The notes under the pieces were generated by a model, which saw only the letters and a list, made by a program, of their open reading frames with translations, made no database searches and had not been told where the DNA came from. DNA of 64,000 nt from an uncultured Eubacteriales bacterium. Its GTDB lineage: Bacteria; Bacillota; Clostridia; TANB77; CAG-508. The position numbers were made by a program, and so were the translations under genes. Of this stretch, positions 52,220 through 63,058 are shown one piece after another. The DNA is taken from NCBI GenBank assembly GCA_949840345.1, contig CATKWX010000006.1:1-64000 (forward strand), in the 5' to 3' direction. Positions within the stretch are counted from its first letter, which is position 1; each line of letters starts with the position of its first letter.

Positions 52220-54928
52220 TTATTCATCTTTTGTTGTGTTTAATCTAAATAATTTTGCTAATTCTACTATTAAAATTGGTGCAAATACTAGAGCAACGGT
52301 TTCTACAATATGCATTGTTGGTAACATTGCTAGTCCAAATAAATTTCTTAATGCTGGAATAAATAATATAACAAACATTAAGCTTGCAGATGCTAATGTT
52401 GCTAATATTAACATTTTGTTATTAAATATTCCTGTTTTAAATATAGATCTTTTATTATCCCTAACATTAAATACATGAACTAATTGTGACAAAGCTAACA
52501 CGCAAAATGCCATTGTTTGACCTATTTGTATTTTTGACTCTTCACTTACATTTGGTGTTGATAAACCTAATGCAAACGCTAATAATGTGATTGTTCCTAT
52601 CATAAGACCTTGATATATTATTCTTCTGGTCATTCCACCTGTAAATATGCCTTTGCCCGGCTTTATAGGTTTCCTTTTCATAACATCTTTTGCTGCTGGG
52701 TCAACTGCTAAAGCTAGAGCTGGTAGCGAATCTGTTACTAAATTTATCCATAATATGTGTATTGGAAGTAATGGCTCTAGTCCTGTAATATCCACAATTC
52801 CAAACCATTTTGCAAGTAATGGAGTTATTAGAATTGCTACAAATAAAGTTATTATTTCACCAACATTGCTTGATAATAGGAATTGTATAGCTTTTAAAAT
52901 ATTATCGTATATTCTTCTTCCCTCTTCTACTGCTGATACTACTGTTGCGAAGTTATCGTCTGTTAATATTACATCTGCTGCCTCTTTTGCAACATCTGTT
53001 CCAACTATTCCCATAGCGCAACCTATGTCTGATGTTTTTAGTGCAGGGGCATCATTTACACCATCGCCTGTCATTGCAACAACTTCTCCATTTGCTTGCC
53101 ATGCTTTTACTATTCTTACTTTGTGTTCAGGCGATACCCTTGCATATACTGCATATTTTCTTACGTTTTTCGTAAGCTCTTCGTCTGTCATCTTTTCTAA
53201 TTCGCTACCTGATATAGCCTCTGTTTCATCCTCTAATATTCCTAAAGATTTTGCTATTGCTATAGCTGTTATTTTGTGGTCTCCTGTAATCATAACTGGT
53301 TTTATTCCAGCTTCTCTACATTTTTTTACTGCTTCTTTTGCTTCAAGTCTTGGTGGGTCTATCATTCCAACCATACCAATATATATTAATTCTGATTCTA
53401 GTGAATTTATTTCTTCTTTAGTTGGTTTGTGGTCTAATTCTTTATAAGCCATAGCCAAAACTCTTAAAGCGTTTTTAGCCATTTGCTCATTTTCTTCACT
53501 AATACTTACTCTATATTTATCTAAATCTGTTTTTACTTCTGTGTTATACAAATATCTATTACATCTTTTTAATAATTCGTCCACTGCACCTTTTGTATAT
53601 ACTATATATTTTCCATTTACATCATGTACAGTTGTCATTAATTTTCTATCTGAATCAAAAGGTATCTCTGCAACTCTTGGCATTGCTCCATATATACTTG
53701 GGTCAAAATCTAATTTAAATCCTAAATCTATTAAAGCTGTTTCTGTTGGGTCTCCAGTAAGTTTATTTCCTTCAGATATTTGTGTATCATTACATAGCAT
53801 ACTTGCATATATCAATTTTGTTAAGTCTGTGTCTTCCTTTTTTGCTAAATCTTCTGAAACATCTAATAATTTGTTATTATAGAATATTTTTTCTACTGTC
53901 ATTTTATTTTGTGTTAAAGTTCCAGTTTTGTCTGAACAAATTACTGTTGCACTTCCTAAAGTTTCAACTGCTGGCAATTTCTTTACAATAGCATTCCTTT
54001 TTACCATTCTTTGAACACCAATTGCAAGAACTATTGTTGATACTGCTGGTAACCCCTCTGGTATTGCTGCAACTGCTAAACTTACTGCTGTCATAAACAT
54101 ATGAATTGGCTCTTTTCCATATACTAAGCCTATTGCAAATATTATAGCACATATAATTAGGGCTGCTATTCCTAATGTTTTTCCTAATTTATCTAATTTA
54201 GTTTGTAATGGCGTTTGTGTATCTGTTGTAGAGTTTATCATTCCTGCAATTTTACCAACTTCAGTATCCATAGCAGTTTCAACAACAATTCCTTTTCCTC
54301 TACCATATGTTATTAAACTTGATGAAAATAACATATTTACTCTATCACCAATTCCAACTTCTTTTTGTTCAATTATGTTTGAATTTTTTTCAACTGGTAC
54401 AGATTCTCCTGTTAATGCAGATTCTTGCACTTTTAAATTAAAACTTTCTATTAATCTTATATCTGCTGGTATTGAATCTCCTGTTTCTAATACAACAATA
54501 TCTCCTGGAACAAGTTCTTTAGATGGTACAACTTGTAAACTACCATTTCTTATGACCTTAGCTGCATTACTACTTAGTTTTTGTAATGCCTCTAGTGATT
54601 TTTCTGCTTTACTTTCTTGAGCTACCCCTATAATTGCATTTACTAGAATAACTATTAAAATTATTATTGTATCTGTAATTCCTTCTCCTTCACTTATTCC
54701 AACAATTCCAGAAACTACTGCTGAAATTATAAGTACAATTATCATAAAATCCTTAAATTGTGCTAGAAATTTTTGTAATAGACTTTTCTTTTTTCCTGCC
54801 TTTAATTCATTTAATCCATATTTTTCTCTTCTATTTGAAACTTCTTCACTACTTAAACCAGCCGTTAAATCTACTTTCAAAAATGAACTCGTTTCTTCTA
54901 CTGATTTGTTAAACCAATTTTCTGCCAC
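52220..54928 (-). CDS. P-type ATPase, Ca2+-transporting type
   Basis: CSDKTGTLTQNKMTVEK; TGESVPVEK; MTGDGVNDAPALK; GTG start at 54928. Confidence 0.93.
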   Translation of the reverse strand: MAENWFNKSVEETSSFLKVDLTAGLSSEEVSNRREKYGLNELKAGKKKSLLQKFLAQFKDFMIIVLIISAVVSGIVGISEGEGITDTIIILIVILVNAIIGVAQESKAEKSLEALQKLSSNAAKVIRNGSLQVVPSKELVPGDIVVLETGDSIPADIRLIESFNLKVQESALTGESVPVEKNSNIIEQKEVGIGDRVNMLFSSSLITYGRGKGIVVETAMDTEVGKIAGMINSTTDTQTPLQTKLDKLGKTLGIAALIICAIIFAIGLVYGKEPIHMFMTAVSLAVAAIPEGLPAVSTIVLAIGVQRMVKRNAIVKKLPAVETLGSATVICSDKTGTLTQNKMTVEKIFYNNKLLDVSEDLAKKEDTDLTKLIYASMLCNDTQISEGNKLTGDPTETALIDLGFKLDFDPSIYGAMPRVAEIPFDSDRKLMTTVHDVNGKYIVYTKGAVDELLKRCNRYLYNTEVKTDLDKYRVSISEENEQMAKNALRVLAMAYKELDHKPTKEEINSLESELIYIGMVGMIDPPRLEAKEAVKKCREAGIKPVMITGDHKITAIAIAKSLGILEDETEAISGSELEKMTDEELTKNVRKYAVYARVSPEHKVRIVKAWQANGEVVAMTGDGVNDAPALKTSDIGCAMGIVGTDVAKEAADVILTDDNFATVVSAVEEGRRIYDNILKAIQFLLSSNVGEIITLFVAILITPLLAKWFGIVDITGLEPLLPIHILWINLVTDSLPALALAVDPAAKDVMKRKPIKPGKGIFTGGMTRRIIYQGLMIGTITLLAFALGLSTPNVSEESKIQIGQTMAFCVLALSQLVHVFNVRDNKRSIFKTGIFNNKMLILATLASASLMFVILFIPALRNLFGLAMLPTMHIVETVALVFAPILIVELAKLFRLNTTKDE

Positions 54929-54974
54929 TAAAAAACACTCTCCTTTATACAAAAATAAGACCATTAAAGAAACC

Positions 54975-55087
54975 AACCAGATGTATTCATCAAGTCTCTT
55001 TAAAAGTCTTGCTCACCATTTTAGGTCACTAACCAGAAAAATTTTTCGAGATTGTTGATTAGTAATTTATAAGCTACTCCCTTTTAA
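54975..55087 (-). promoter_or_regulatory. yybP-ykoY (Mn2+)-like riboswitch leader upstream of the P-type ATPase
   Basis: aaagggagtagcttataaa...ggtgagcaagacttttaaagagacttgatg resembles conserved GGGGAGUAGC / GUGAGCGAGACCUUU arms. Confidence 0.7.
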
Positions 55088-55307
55088 ATTGTGTTTATTT
55101 TATCACTATATAAATTACTTTGCAATACCTATTTTCTTATTACATAAGGAAAATAGCCTTTTGGCTTGATATAATGCATATCGTAGGAGCGCATACTTGC
55201 GCCCCTATGTTCTAATATTCATTACTAGTATTTGAAAAAAGTCCTATATTATGCTATAATTAAATTATAAAATTCAAAAATTGCCAACCAAAGAAAGGAT
55301 GTTAAAC

Positions 55308-55448
55308 ATGCTTGAGAGAATTCTTGATACTATAGCTCATTTTGTTTCAGACAATAGGATTTTCGTTTCAGGTGCTTCGTTATTGATAATTATCTTGTTT
55401 TTAAGCTCTACTTTTATCGATTTCATAACGAAGAACAAAAACAATTGA
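55308..55448 (+). CDS. 46-aa single-TM small protein
   Basis: Promoter-like TTGAAA..TATAAT, RBS aaagaaagga, MLERILDTIAHFVSDNRIFVSGASLLIIILFLSSTFIDFITKNKNN*, terminator after. Confidence 0.5.
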   Translation: MLERILDTIAHFVSDNRIFVSGASLLIIILFLSSTFIDFITKNKNN

Positions 55449-55573
55449 TCTAAGAAGGCAATTCCCAGCTGTTGCAATGCAACAGCTATTTTTTTGCAAA
55501 AAACATATTTTTATGGTATAATAAATATGTTTAAAGTTATACCTGCCACAATTAAAGAAAGGATGTTTTACTT

Positions 55574-55987
55574 ATGAACTTTATCTCAATGGCAATCGCA
55601 AACATTTTAAACTTTATATCAGAGCGGATTCCCGCTTTGGGAGTTACGACAAAATTTATATGTCTCTCTGTAATCGCACTTTTTGTACTTGACATCATAT
55701 CTGCTCGTTGCTACAACGACTTTTTCCCAAACAGTACATCAGCCATAATGAATTGGAAACGAGACATTAAGCTGATTGTAGTGCATATCCTTGCTGACCT
55801 TGTAGCACTCTACATTGTAACTTTTATCCTTTGTAGGATAAGTTTTACTTTTTGCTGCGGATTACCTGTTATTGTTCCAATATCAATAACCATATCCATC
55901 ATTGCAGGAACTGCAGTATTGATTACACAAGATATGTCAAGCTTCGTATGTACGTTTAGAACACGTTATATACTTCCAATAGTGTAA
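55574..55987 (+). CDS. small orphan membrane protein; in-frame CGG at 55625
   Basis: Leader similar to 55308 gene; 137 aa; terminator gggcaccgtaatggtgccctttctttttt. Confidence 0.6.
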   Translation: MNFISMAIANILNFISERIPALGVTTKFICLSVIALFVLDIISARCYNDFFPNSTSAIMNWKRDIKLIVVHILADLVALYIVTFILCRISFTFCCGLPVIVPISITISIIAGTAVLITQDMSSFVCTFRTRYILPIV

Positions 55988-56027
55988 CTTTATCGCAAAT
56001 ACGAAAAAAACTCTAGGCAGGTATTTG

Positions 56028-56057
56028 GGCACCGTAATGGTGCCCTTTCTTTTTTAA
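56028..56057 (+). terminator. intrinsic terminator
   Basis: gggcaccgtaatggtgccctttctttttt. Confidence 0.75.
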
Positions 56058-56069
56058 CAAAAAATATTT

Positions 56070-56310
56070 ACATTTTATGTAAAGTATGGTATAATAAATT
56101 TATAAAAGGTTAATTCCGGTAAAGAAGTTTACCACTTAACCAAAACTCTTCTAAATCTGTTACATAAGTTATTCCAATCATCGCTTTAGAGCTAAGGTTG
56201 ATTCGAGTAAGTATTAACAGATAATATTTAAACAAAGGAGGTTATATGGAAGAGGTTATATAGAAAAGGAACATTAAACTAAGTTTAAATGTTCCTTTTC
56301 TTTTTATTTA
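56070..56310 (+). ncRNA. possible independent small transcript with mini-ORF MEEVI
   Basis: TTTACA-17-TATAAT promoter; aaaggaggttatATGGAAGAGGTTATATAG; terminator ggaacattaaactaagtttaaatgttcctttt. Confidence 0.4.
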
Positions 56311-56330
56311 ATAAAAGGCAATATAATATA

Positions 56331-56807
56331 CTACTTCTTTATTGCTAATATTTTAAGTTGTACAACTCCTGCTGGTACTTGTGCTTCTACTACTTGGTTT
56401 TTCTTTGCTCCAAGTAGTGCTGAACCTATTGGAGATTCATTTGAGATTTTGTTTTGCGCTAGATCTACTTCTGTTGATCCAACTATTGTATATTCAAGTT
56501 CTTCATCGAATTCCATATCTAATATTTTTACTGTATTTCCAACTTGAACTGTTTTTGTATCTATTTCAGATTCATCTATTACTCTTGCATATCTTAATTT
56601 GTTTTCTAATTCTGCTATCTTTGTTTCATTTGAAGCTTGTGCATTTTTTGCTTCATCATATTCAGAATTTTCAGATAAATCTCCAAAACCTAGAGCTACT
56701 TTTATTCTTTCTGATATCTCTGTTCTTTTCTCTGTTTTTAGGTATTCTAGTTCCTTTTCTAAATTATCATATCCTTCTTGTGTTAATAAAATTTCCTTTT
56801 CTTCCAT
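56331..56807 (-). CDS. greA: transcription elongation factor GreA
   Basis: [52 protein letters not shown]. Confidence 0.96.
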   Translation of the reverse strand: MEEKEILLTQEGYDNLEKELEYLKTEKRTEISERIKVALGFGDLSENSEYDEAKNAQASNETKIAELENKLRYARVIDESEIDTKTVQVGNTVKILDMEFDEELEYTIVGSTEVDLAQNKISNESPIGSALLGAKKNQVVEAQVPAGVVQLKILAIKK

Positions 56808-57015
56808 TTCCGAATCTCTCCTTTTGTTTTAAGTATTGTCTAATATCTTACCCCAGTATATGATTTTTGTCAAGTAAAATGCTATAATTTTTTAATTTGC
56901 TTTTTTGTAAGAATTATGGTAAACTCTTGGTAACTTAAGTTAATTTATTCTCGTGTTTACAGGAGGTCTCGAGACAGCTTAGGTTTAAAATAATTTTTGG
57001 AGGAGGTATTTGTTA

Positions 57016-57228
57016 GTGAATGGAACTATTTTACTTCTAATAATAGCATTCTCCCCGCTTGCTGTAATTCTCTTTTTTTACATAAAAGGGGATTACTATA
57101 TGAGAAATGGGAAATCTTTTAGCAAAAAGCAAATTGAAACAATGAAGAATGTTATTTCAATATGGAGTATAATTTCTCTCATTGCAGCAGTGACTTTGGT
57201 AGTTACTGCCATCCTTACGACAGAATAA
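57016..57228 (+). CDS. small 2-TM protein, tandem paralogue 1
   Basis: Shared ~110-bp leader, GTG start, shared terminator. Confidence 0.55.
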   Translation: MNGTILLLIIAFSPLAVILFFYIKGDYYMRNGKSFSKKQIETMKNVISIWSIISLIAAVTLVVTAILTTE

Positions 57229-57491
57229 AATTTTCAGCCAACTAACAAAAAAAATAAAACAGTGAACCTTTTGGGTTTGCTGTTTTATTTTTTTTGCGGA
57301 ACGACGAGGGCGTCGTTCCCTACAACATTTGCAATTGGTTTATTTATAAAATAGATTATTTGAATTTTTAAATTTGCTTTTTTGCTAAAATTATGCTAAA
57401 CTCTTGGTATCTTAAGTTAATTTATTCTCGTGTTTGCAGGAGGTCTCGAGACAGCTTAGGTTTAAAATAATTTTTGGAGGAGGAGTTTGTT

Positions 57492-57737
57492 ATGTCATTA
57501 GCAGAAAAAGTCTTTAGATTTACAATAGGTGGCATTGTATTTATATTAACACTTATTTGGCTTGTCTATTCGATTAAGTTTCTTCGGATAACATTATCTA
57601 AGAAAACTGCAAAATCTGAAGCCATCAATATAACGAAAGTAAATAAGTACCGTTTTATAAGTGTTTTTGCTTTTCTTGTAATGTCTATATTAATTAATGC
57701 AACTTATCTTATGCTTATGTCTGATTTCTTCACTTGA
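57492..57737 (+). CDS. small 2-TM protein, tandem paralogue 2; in-frame CGG at 57585
   Basis: Same leader and terminator as neighbours. Confidence 0.6.
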   Translation: MSLAEKVFRFTIGGIVFILTLIWLVYSIKFLRITLSKKTAKSEAINITKVNKYRFISVFAFLVMSILINATYLMLMSDFFT

Positions 57738-58067
57738 CTAACAAAAAATAAAACAGTAAACCTTTTGGGTTTGCTGTTTTATTTTTTAATTAATTATATT
57801 GTATAGTAACGTCTTCGAAACACAAGTCCATCCCCTACAACGTTTGCAATTGTTTTTGTGTATGTTTATTTGCGGAACGACGAGGGCGTCGTTCCCTACA
57901 ACGTTTGCAATAGGTTTATTTATAAAATAGATTATTTGAATTTTTAAATTTGCTTTTTTGCTAAAATTATGCTAAACTCTTGGTAACTTAAGTTAATTTA
58001 TTCTCGTGTTTGCAGGAGGTCTCGAGACAGCTTAGGTTTAAAATAATTTTTGGAGGAGGTATTTGTT

Positions 58068-58310
58068 GTGTCAATTGCAAAGGATATTCTTATCACTTTA
58101 GCACTTGTTATAGCAATTGTTTCTACAATTGTTATGCTTGTTTATTTTCTTAAATGGCTTCGGACTATAAAGAAAAATTCTATTGAGGCAACTGATGATG
58201 GTGTTGCAAAAGAGCATAAATACTGCAATGTATTTCTTACATGTATTATCATTATGTGTACAATGTCAATCATTCCAATCAGTTTCTCAATCCTTTATTT
58301 TTTCAGTTGA
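58068..58310 (+). CDS. small 2-TM protein, tandem paralogue 3; in-frame CGG at 58161
   Basis: Same leader and terminator; CGG at same codon as paralogue 2. Confidence 0.6.
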   Translation: MSIAKDILITLALVIAIVSTIVMLVYFLKWLRTIKKNSIEATDDGVAKEHKYCNVFLTCIIIMCTMSIIPISFSILYFFS

Positions 58311-58604
58311 CTAACAAAAAATAAAACAGTGAACCTTTTGGGTTTGCTGTTTTATTTTTGTGTTTTTAATTGTGTATACATTTATTTTCGGGTCGATGTG
58401 GGCATCGACCCCTACAACGTTTGCAATTGTTTTTGTGTATGTTTATTTGCGGAACGACGAGGGCGTCGTTCCCTACAGTATAAAATATGCTTATTTATAA
58501 GGTCACGCCATCGGCGTGACCCTACAATAATTATTCACTATTCACTATTAATTATTCAATCGGCACCAGCTTCGCAGATAATCTTCCGCATGTGACCTTA
58601 TAAA

Positions 58605-59186
58605 TTATTCTTCTGGTTTTACTTCTTCTGTTGTTTCCTCTGATACTGTATCTACAACTTCTTCTTTTACAACTTCTGTTGTTTCTACTGCTGGAGCTTC
58701 TTCTGGCGCAGCTTCAACTGCTGGTGCAACTTCTTCAACTACTGTTTCAGCTACTTCAGCTTCTGCAACTTCCTCTACAGCTTCTTCAACTGGTGCTTCA
58801 GCTGTTTCTTCTTTTATAACTGTTTCTAATGTTTCTATTCTTGCACCTACTTGCTCTTTAGTTTTAGCAGATTTTCCTAATCTGTCTCTTAAGTAGAATA
58901 ATTTTGCTCTTCTTGCTTTACCAACTCTTGTTACTTCTACTTTTTCTACCATTGGTGAGTGAATTAAGAATGTTTTTTCAACACCTACACCATAAGATAT
59001 TCTTCTTACTGTAAATGTTTGGTTTACTCCTCCACCTTGAATTTTTATTATTATTCCTTCGAATACTTGTATTCTTTCTCTGTTTCCTTCTTTTACTCTA
59101 ACATGAACTTTTACTGTATCTCCAACTTTTAAAGTTGGTATTTTATTTTTCATTTGTTCGTGTTCGATTGATTTAATTATGTCCAT
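58605..59186 (-). CDS. rplS: 50S ribosomal protein L19 with long Ala/Glu/Val-rich C-terminal extension
   Basis: [58 protein letters not shown]. Confidence 0.95.
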   Translation of the reverse strand: MDIIKSIEHEQMKNKIPTLKVGDTVKVHVRVKEGNRERIQVFEGIIIKIQGGGVNQTFTVRRISYGVGVEKTFLIHSPMVEKVEVTRVGKARRAKLFYLRDRLGKSAKTKEQVGARIETLETVIKEETAEAPVEEAVEEVAEAEVAETVVEEVAPAVEAAPEEAPAVETTEVVKEEVVDTVSEETTEEVKPEE

Positions 59187-59209
59187 TTCTATTCTCCTTT
59201 CTAAATATT

Positions 59210-59884
59210 TTAAAGTTGCTTTTCTAACAACTCTGGACGTTTATTTTTTGTGTTTTTTATAGATTGTTCTTTTCGCCAATTTTCAATATTGCTGTGGTGT
59301 CCTGATAATAGGACATCTGGAACTTTTTTATTTAAGAATACTTCAGGTCTTGTGTATTGCGGATATTCTAATAATCCATTGCTAAATGATTCCTCATTTG
59401 TAGATTCTGCATTTATTACACCTTCAACATATCTACTAACACTATCTATTAATACCATAGCAGGTATCTCTCCACCTGTTAAAACATAATCTCCAATAGA
59501 TATTTCTTCATCAACAATTTCCTCTAGAACTCTTTCATCTATTCCTTCATAATGTCCACATAACAATATTAAATTTTCTTGCTTACTTAATTCTTTTACT
59601 TTGTTTTGAGTTAATACTTTTCCTTGTGGAGATAAATAAATTACTTTTGCAGTATCTTTATTTTCTATAGACTGATACGCATCATAGACTACATCTGGTC
59701 TAATTAACATACCTGCTCCTCCTCCATAGGGATAATCATCAACTTTTTTATGTTTGTTTTTAGAGAAATCTCTAATATTTATTAGGTTTATTTCTATTAC
59801 ATTATTTTCTTGTGCTCTTTTAAGTATACTTTCTTTAATAGGTTCAAACATTTCAGGAAAAAGTGTTAATACATTAAATTTCAT
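59210..59884 (-). CDS. trmD: tRNA (guanine-N1)-methyltransferase
   Basis: [40 protein letters not shown]. Confidence 0.96.
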   Translation of the reverse strand: MKFNVLTLFPEMFEPIKESILKRAQENNVIEINLINIRDFSKNKHKKVDDYPYGGGAGMLIRPDVVYDAYQSIENKDTAKVIYLSPQGKVLTQNKVKELSKQENLILLCGHYEGIDERVLEEIVDEEISIGDYVLTGGEIPAMVLIDSVSRYVEGVINAESTNEESFSNGLLEYPQYTRPEVFLNKKVPDVLLSGHHSNIENWRKEQSIKNTKNKRPELLEKQL

Positions 59885-59885
59885 T

Positions 59886-60395
59886 TTATATTAATCCTTT
59901 AATTAAGTTTACAAATATTTTACCGTTTTCTAAATCTACTTCTTTTATTACCTCTTTTGTTCCTGGTAATAGTATTTGCTTTCCTAATTCATCTTTTACA
60001 ACATATACATCATTGCTACCTGTTGAAAATATATCGTCTACTTTACCTAATAATTCATTAGATTTTTCGTTATATACTTCTAACCCTATTAAATCTGCAA
60101 TAAAGTATGTATCTTTTGGAAGTTTTCTAGCTTTATCTCTGCTAATTTTTATATAGTAATTTCTATATTTTTCAGCTTCGTTTATATCTGGTATTTCCTT
60201 AAATTTTAATAACACCATATTTTTGCTATACTTTACTTCTTCTATTGTAAATTCCTTTAAATTTCCTTTTATATCGATATATACAGTTTTTAGTTTTTCA
60301 AATCTTGTAATATCATCTGTAAAAGGATTTACTTTTACAAAACCTTTTATTCCATATGTGTTTACAATTTGACCTATTTCAAAATAATCTTTCAT
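59886..60395 (-). CDS. rimM: ribosome maturation factor RimM
   Basis: EIGQIVNTYGIKGFVKVNPFTDD. Confidence 0.94.
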   Translation of the reverse strand: MKDYFEIGQIVNTYGIKGFVKVNPFTDDITRFEKLKTVYIDIKGNLKEFTIEEVKYSKNMVLLKFKEIPDINEAEKYRNYYIKISRDKARKLPKDTYFIADLIGLEVYNEKSNELLGKVDDIFSTGSNDVYVVKDELGKQILLPGTKEVIKEVDLENGKIFVNLIKGLI

Positions 60396-60404
60396 ATAAT
60401 TTAC

Positions 60405-60635
60405 CTAATCAATAAATTCTACTGTAACTCTTTTTTGTTCTTTTGCAGCTACAGCTCTAACTATTTCTCTTATTGCTTTTGCAATTCTTCCTTGCTTTCC
60501 TATTACTTTTCCCATATCTGCATTATCAACTTTAACTTCCATTACAATTGATTTTTCTCCTGTAACTTCGTTAATTGATACTGCATCAGGATTTGCAACT
60601 AAATTTTTAATTATAAGCTCTAATGTGTCTTTCAT
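60405..60635 (-). CDS. khpA: KH-domain RNA-binding protein (KhpA-like)
   Basis: VDNADMGKVIGKQGRIAKAIREIVRA. Confidence 0.92.
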   Translation of the reverse strand: MKDTLELIIKNLVANPDAVSINEVTGEKSIVMEVKVDNADMGKVIGKQGRIAKAIREIVRAVAAKEQKRVTVEFID

Positions 60636-60647
60636 TTAAAGTTCCTC

Positions 60648-60881
60648 CTAGTTAGCTTTTTCAATTAATTTCTTAACTGTATCTGTTGGTTTAGCACCGT
60701 TTTTTATCCATTGTTCTACTTTTTCTTTATCTAATTTTATTTCAGATGGTTCAACCATTGGATTGTATGTTCCAATTTGTTCTATTATTCTTCCATCTCT
60801 TGGTGATCTAGAATCAGCAACAACTATGTGATAGAATGGAGCCTTTTTAGCACCTTCTCTTTGTAATCTTATTTTTACCAT
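60648..60881 (-). CDS. rpsP: 30S ribosomal protein S16
   Basis: [41 protein letters not shown]. Confidence 0.97.
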   Translation of the reverse strand: MVKIRLQREGAKKAPFYHIVVADSRSPRDGRIIEQIGTYNPMVEPSEIKLDKEKVEQWIKNGAKPTDTVKKLIEKAN

Positions 60882-61004
60882 TTGTTTTCACCTCCTACAA
60901 ATTTGATATATATATTTAAAATTTAATAACGATTTTTGTGCGGACGAGCAATGCTCGCCCCTACGATTATATATATTGCTTTATCACAATTATACACAAT
61001 ACAA

Positions 61005-62342
61005 TTATTTTAAATCTTCTATATTTAATGATTTCATTACATTTCTTATTCCTTTTTGGTCTTTCATTTTCTTTACCATTTTTTGAGTCATTTCAAAAGA
61101 TTCCATAAATTTGTTTATTGCTTGCACTGTTGTTCCACTACCTTTTGCTATTCTTATTCTTCTACTTGCATTTAATAATTTTGGATTTCTTCTTTCTTTT
61201 GCTGTCATAGAACATATAATTGCTTCTATTTTTACAAATTCTTTATCGTCTACTTTTACATCTTTTAATTTATTCATTCCTGGTATCATTTTTAATATTG
61301 AAGAAAATGAACCCATTTTTTTCATTTGCTTTAACTGAGCTAAATAGTCGTTTAAATCAAATTCCTGTTTTCTTATTTTTTGTTCTAGTTTTTTTGCCTC
61401 TTCTGCATCAAATGCCTCTTCTGCTTTTTCAATTATAGAAAGCACATCTCCCATACCAAGTATTCTTGATGCCATTCTGTCTGGGTGGAATTCCTCTATA
61501 TCACTTAGTTTTTCTCCAGTTGCAACAAATTTTATTGGTCTTCCTGTAACCTTCTTTACTGATAATGCAGCACCACCACGAGTATCTCCATCTAGTTTTG
61601 TTAATACTACTCCATCTATTCCTAATTGTTCATTAAATGTTGTAGCAACATTAACAGCATCTTGACCTGTCATTGAGTCTACAACTAGAAGTATTTCGTG
61701 TGGTTTTACACTTGATTTTAGATTTTTTAATTCTTGCATAAGTTCTTCATCTATATGAAGTCTACCAGCTGTATCTATTATTACTATGTCGTTTAATTTT
61801 GAAATTGCAGTATTCATTGCTTGTTTTGCAATTTGAATAACATCTTTTGTTGTTTCGTTAGAATACACTGGTATATTTAATTGTTTGCCAACTACTTTTA
61901 ATTGCTCTATAGCAGCAGGTCTGTATACGTCACACGCAACTAATAATGGATTTTTACCTTTTTTTCGTAAAAGATTAGCAAGTTTTCCTGCTGTTGTTGT
62001 TTTTCCTGAACCTTGTAAACCTACTAGCATTATTACTGATGGTGGGTTTGGTGTAATGTTTATTTTACTATCTTCTCCACCTAGTAAATTTACCATTTCG
62101 TCTCTTACTATTTTTACTACTTGTTGACCCGGTGTTAATGATTTTAGTACATTTTGACCTAATGCTTTTTCTTCAATAGTAGCTATAAATTCTTTTACTA
62201 TTTTGAAGTTAACATCTGCCTCTAGAAGTGCTAATTTTACTTCTCTTAAAACTTCTTTTAAGTCTGATTCTGTAATTCTAGCTTTTCCACTTAATTTTCT
62301 TGTAATTTCTTGTAGTCTTGATGATAGTCCTTCAAAAGCCAT
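61005..62342 (-). CDS. ffh: signal recognition particle GTPase Ffh
   Basis: MAFEGLSSRLQEITRKLSGKARITESDLKEVLREVKLALLEADVN; VGLQGSGKTTTAGKLA. Confidence 0.97.
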   Translation of the reverse strand: MAFEGLSSRLQEITRKLSGKARITESDLKEVLREVKLALLEADVNFKIVKEFIATIEEKALGQNVLKSLTPGQQVVKIVRDEMVNLLGGEDSKINITPNPPSVIMLVGLQGSGKTTTAGKLANLLRKKGKNPLLVACDVYRPAAIEQLKVVGKQLNIPVYSNETTKDVIQIAKQAMNTAISKLNDIVIIDTAGRLHIDEELMQELKNLKSSVKPHEILLVVDSMTGQDAVNVATTFNEQLGIDGVVLTKLDGDTRGGAALSVKKVTGRPIKFVATGEKLSDIEEFHPDRMASRILGMGDVLSIIEKAEEAFDAEEAKKLEQKIRKQEFDLNDYLAQLKQMKKMGSFSSILKMIPGMNKLKDVKVDDKEFVKIEAIICSMTAKERRNPKLLNASRRIRIAKGSGTTVQAINKFMESFEMTQKMVKKMKDQKGIRNVMKSLNIEDLK

Positions 62343-62454
62343 ATGTAGCACCTCCATTTTTTTGTTGTTCATTTGTATCGGACGAGCAATGCTCGCCCCT
62401 ACAATTTTACAATACATTTATCGTAGGGGCTTTGCATCGGTCGTCCGTATAATT

Positions 62455-62811
62455 TTAAACTAAACAACTTAGTTCTTGCATTATGTGGTTTAATACTTTT
62501 TGAACTTGTTTATCAGATGAATTTGTCTCTAGTTTGGTTAATTCAGATAAGACATTGGTTATTTTCTTATCCCTTTCAAATGCTCTTTTCATAACTTCCA
62601 ACTTTTCCTCAAATTCGAAAAGTTTATTTTCCCCCTTCTTTATATTATCCCTAACAGCTTGCCTTGTAATGCTCATGTTTTCTGCAATTTCTGATAGAGA
62701 TAAATCGCTATTATAGTAGTTATCTAAAGTTTCATATTGTTTTTCAGTTAAAAGCTTGCCATATATATTTAATAGCATACTTACCTTTACGTTTTTTTCC
62801 ATATTAAACAA
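62455..62811 (-). CDS. ylxM: YlxM/p13-like SRP-associated HTH protein
   Basis: LLNIYGKLLTEKQYETLDNYYNSDLSLSEIAENMSITRQAVRDNIKKGE. Confidence 0.88.
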   Translation of the reverse strand: MFNMEKNVKVSMLLNIYGKLLTEKQYETLDNYYNSDLSLSEIAENMSITRQAVRDNIKKGENKLFEFEEKLEVMKRAFERDKKITNVLSELTKLETNSSDKQVQKVLNHIMQELSCLV

Positions 62812-62907
62812 CTACCTTCTTCCTGTGTAATGCTAATATACTTTACACTATTTTTTTGCTTTTGTCAAGGGGTTTTGGAGAATTTTTAGTAAATATTGCA
62901 AAAAATA

Positions 62908-62936
62908 TGAGCGATTAAATCGCTCATATAAAAATT
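62908..62936. terminator. hairpin terminator
   Basis: atatgagcgattaaatcgctcatata. Confidence 0.6.
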
Positions 62937-62938
62937 TA

Positions 62939-63058
62939 TTATTCTTCTACTTTTTCGAATTTGTCTTTTCCTACTCCACACATTGGGCAAATGAAGTCGT
63001 CTGGCATTTCCCCTTCAAATTCGTGTTCATATCCACATACTGTACATCTATATTTCAT
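62939..63058 (-). CDS. rubredoxin-like protein (short, not in ORF track)
   Basis: [39 protein letters not shown]. Confidence 0.85.
   Translation of the reverse strand: MKYRCTVCGYEHEFEGEMPDDFICPMCGVGKDKFEKVEE

Noticed and set aside
53964-54152. Same-strand overlapping ORF inside the P-type ATPase
   Set aside because: Out-of-frame ORF within conserved ATPase sequence; no independent evidence.
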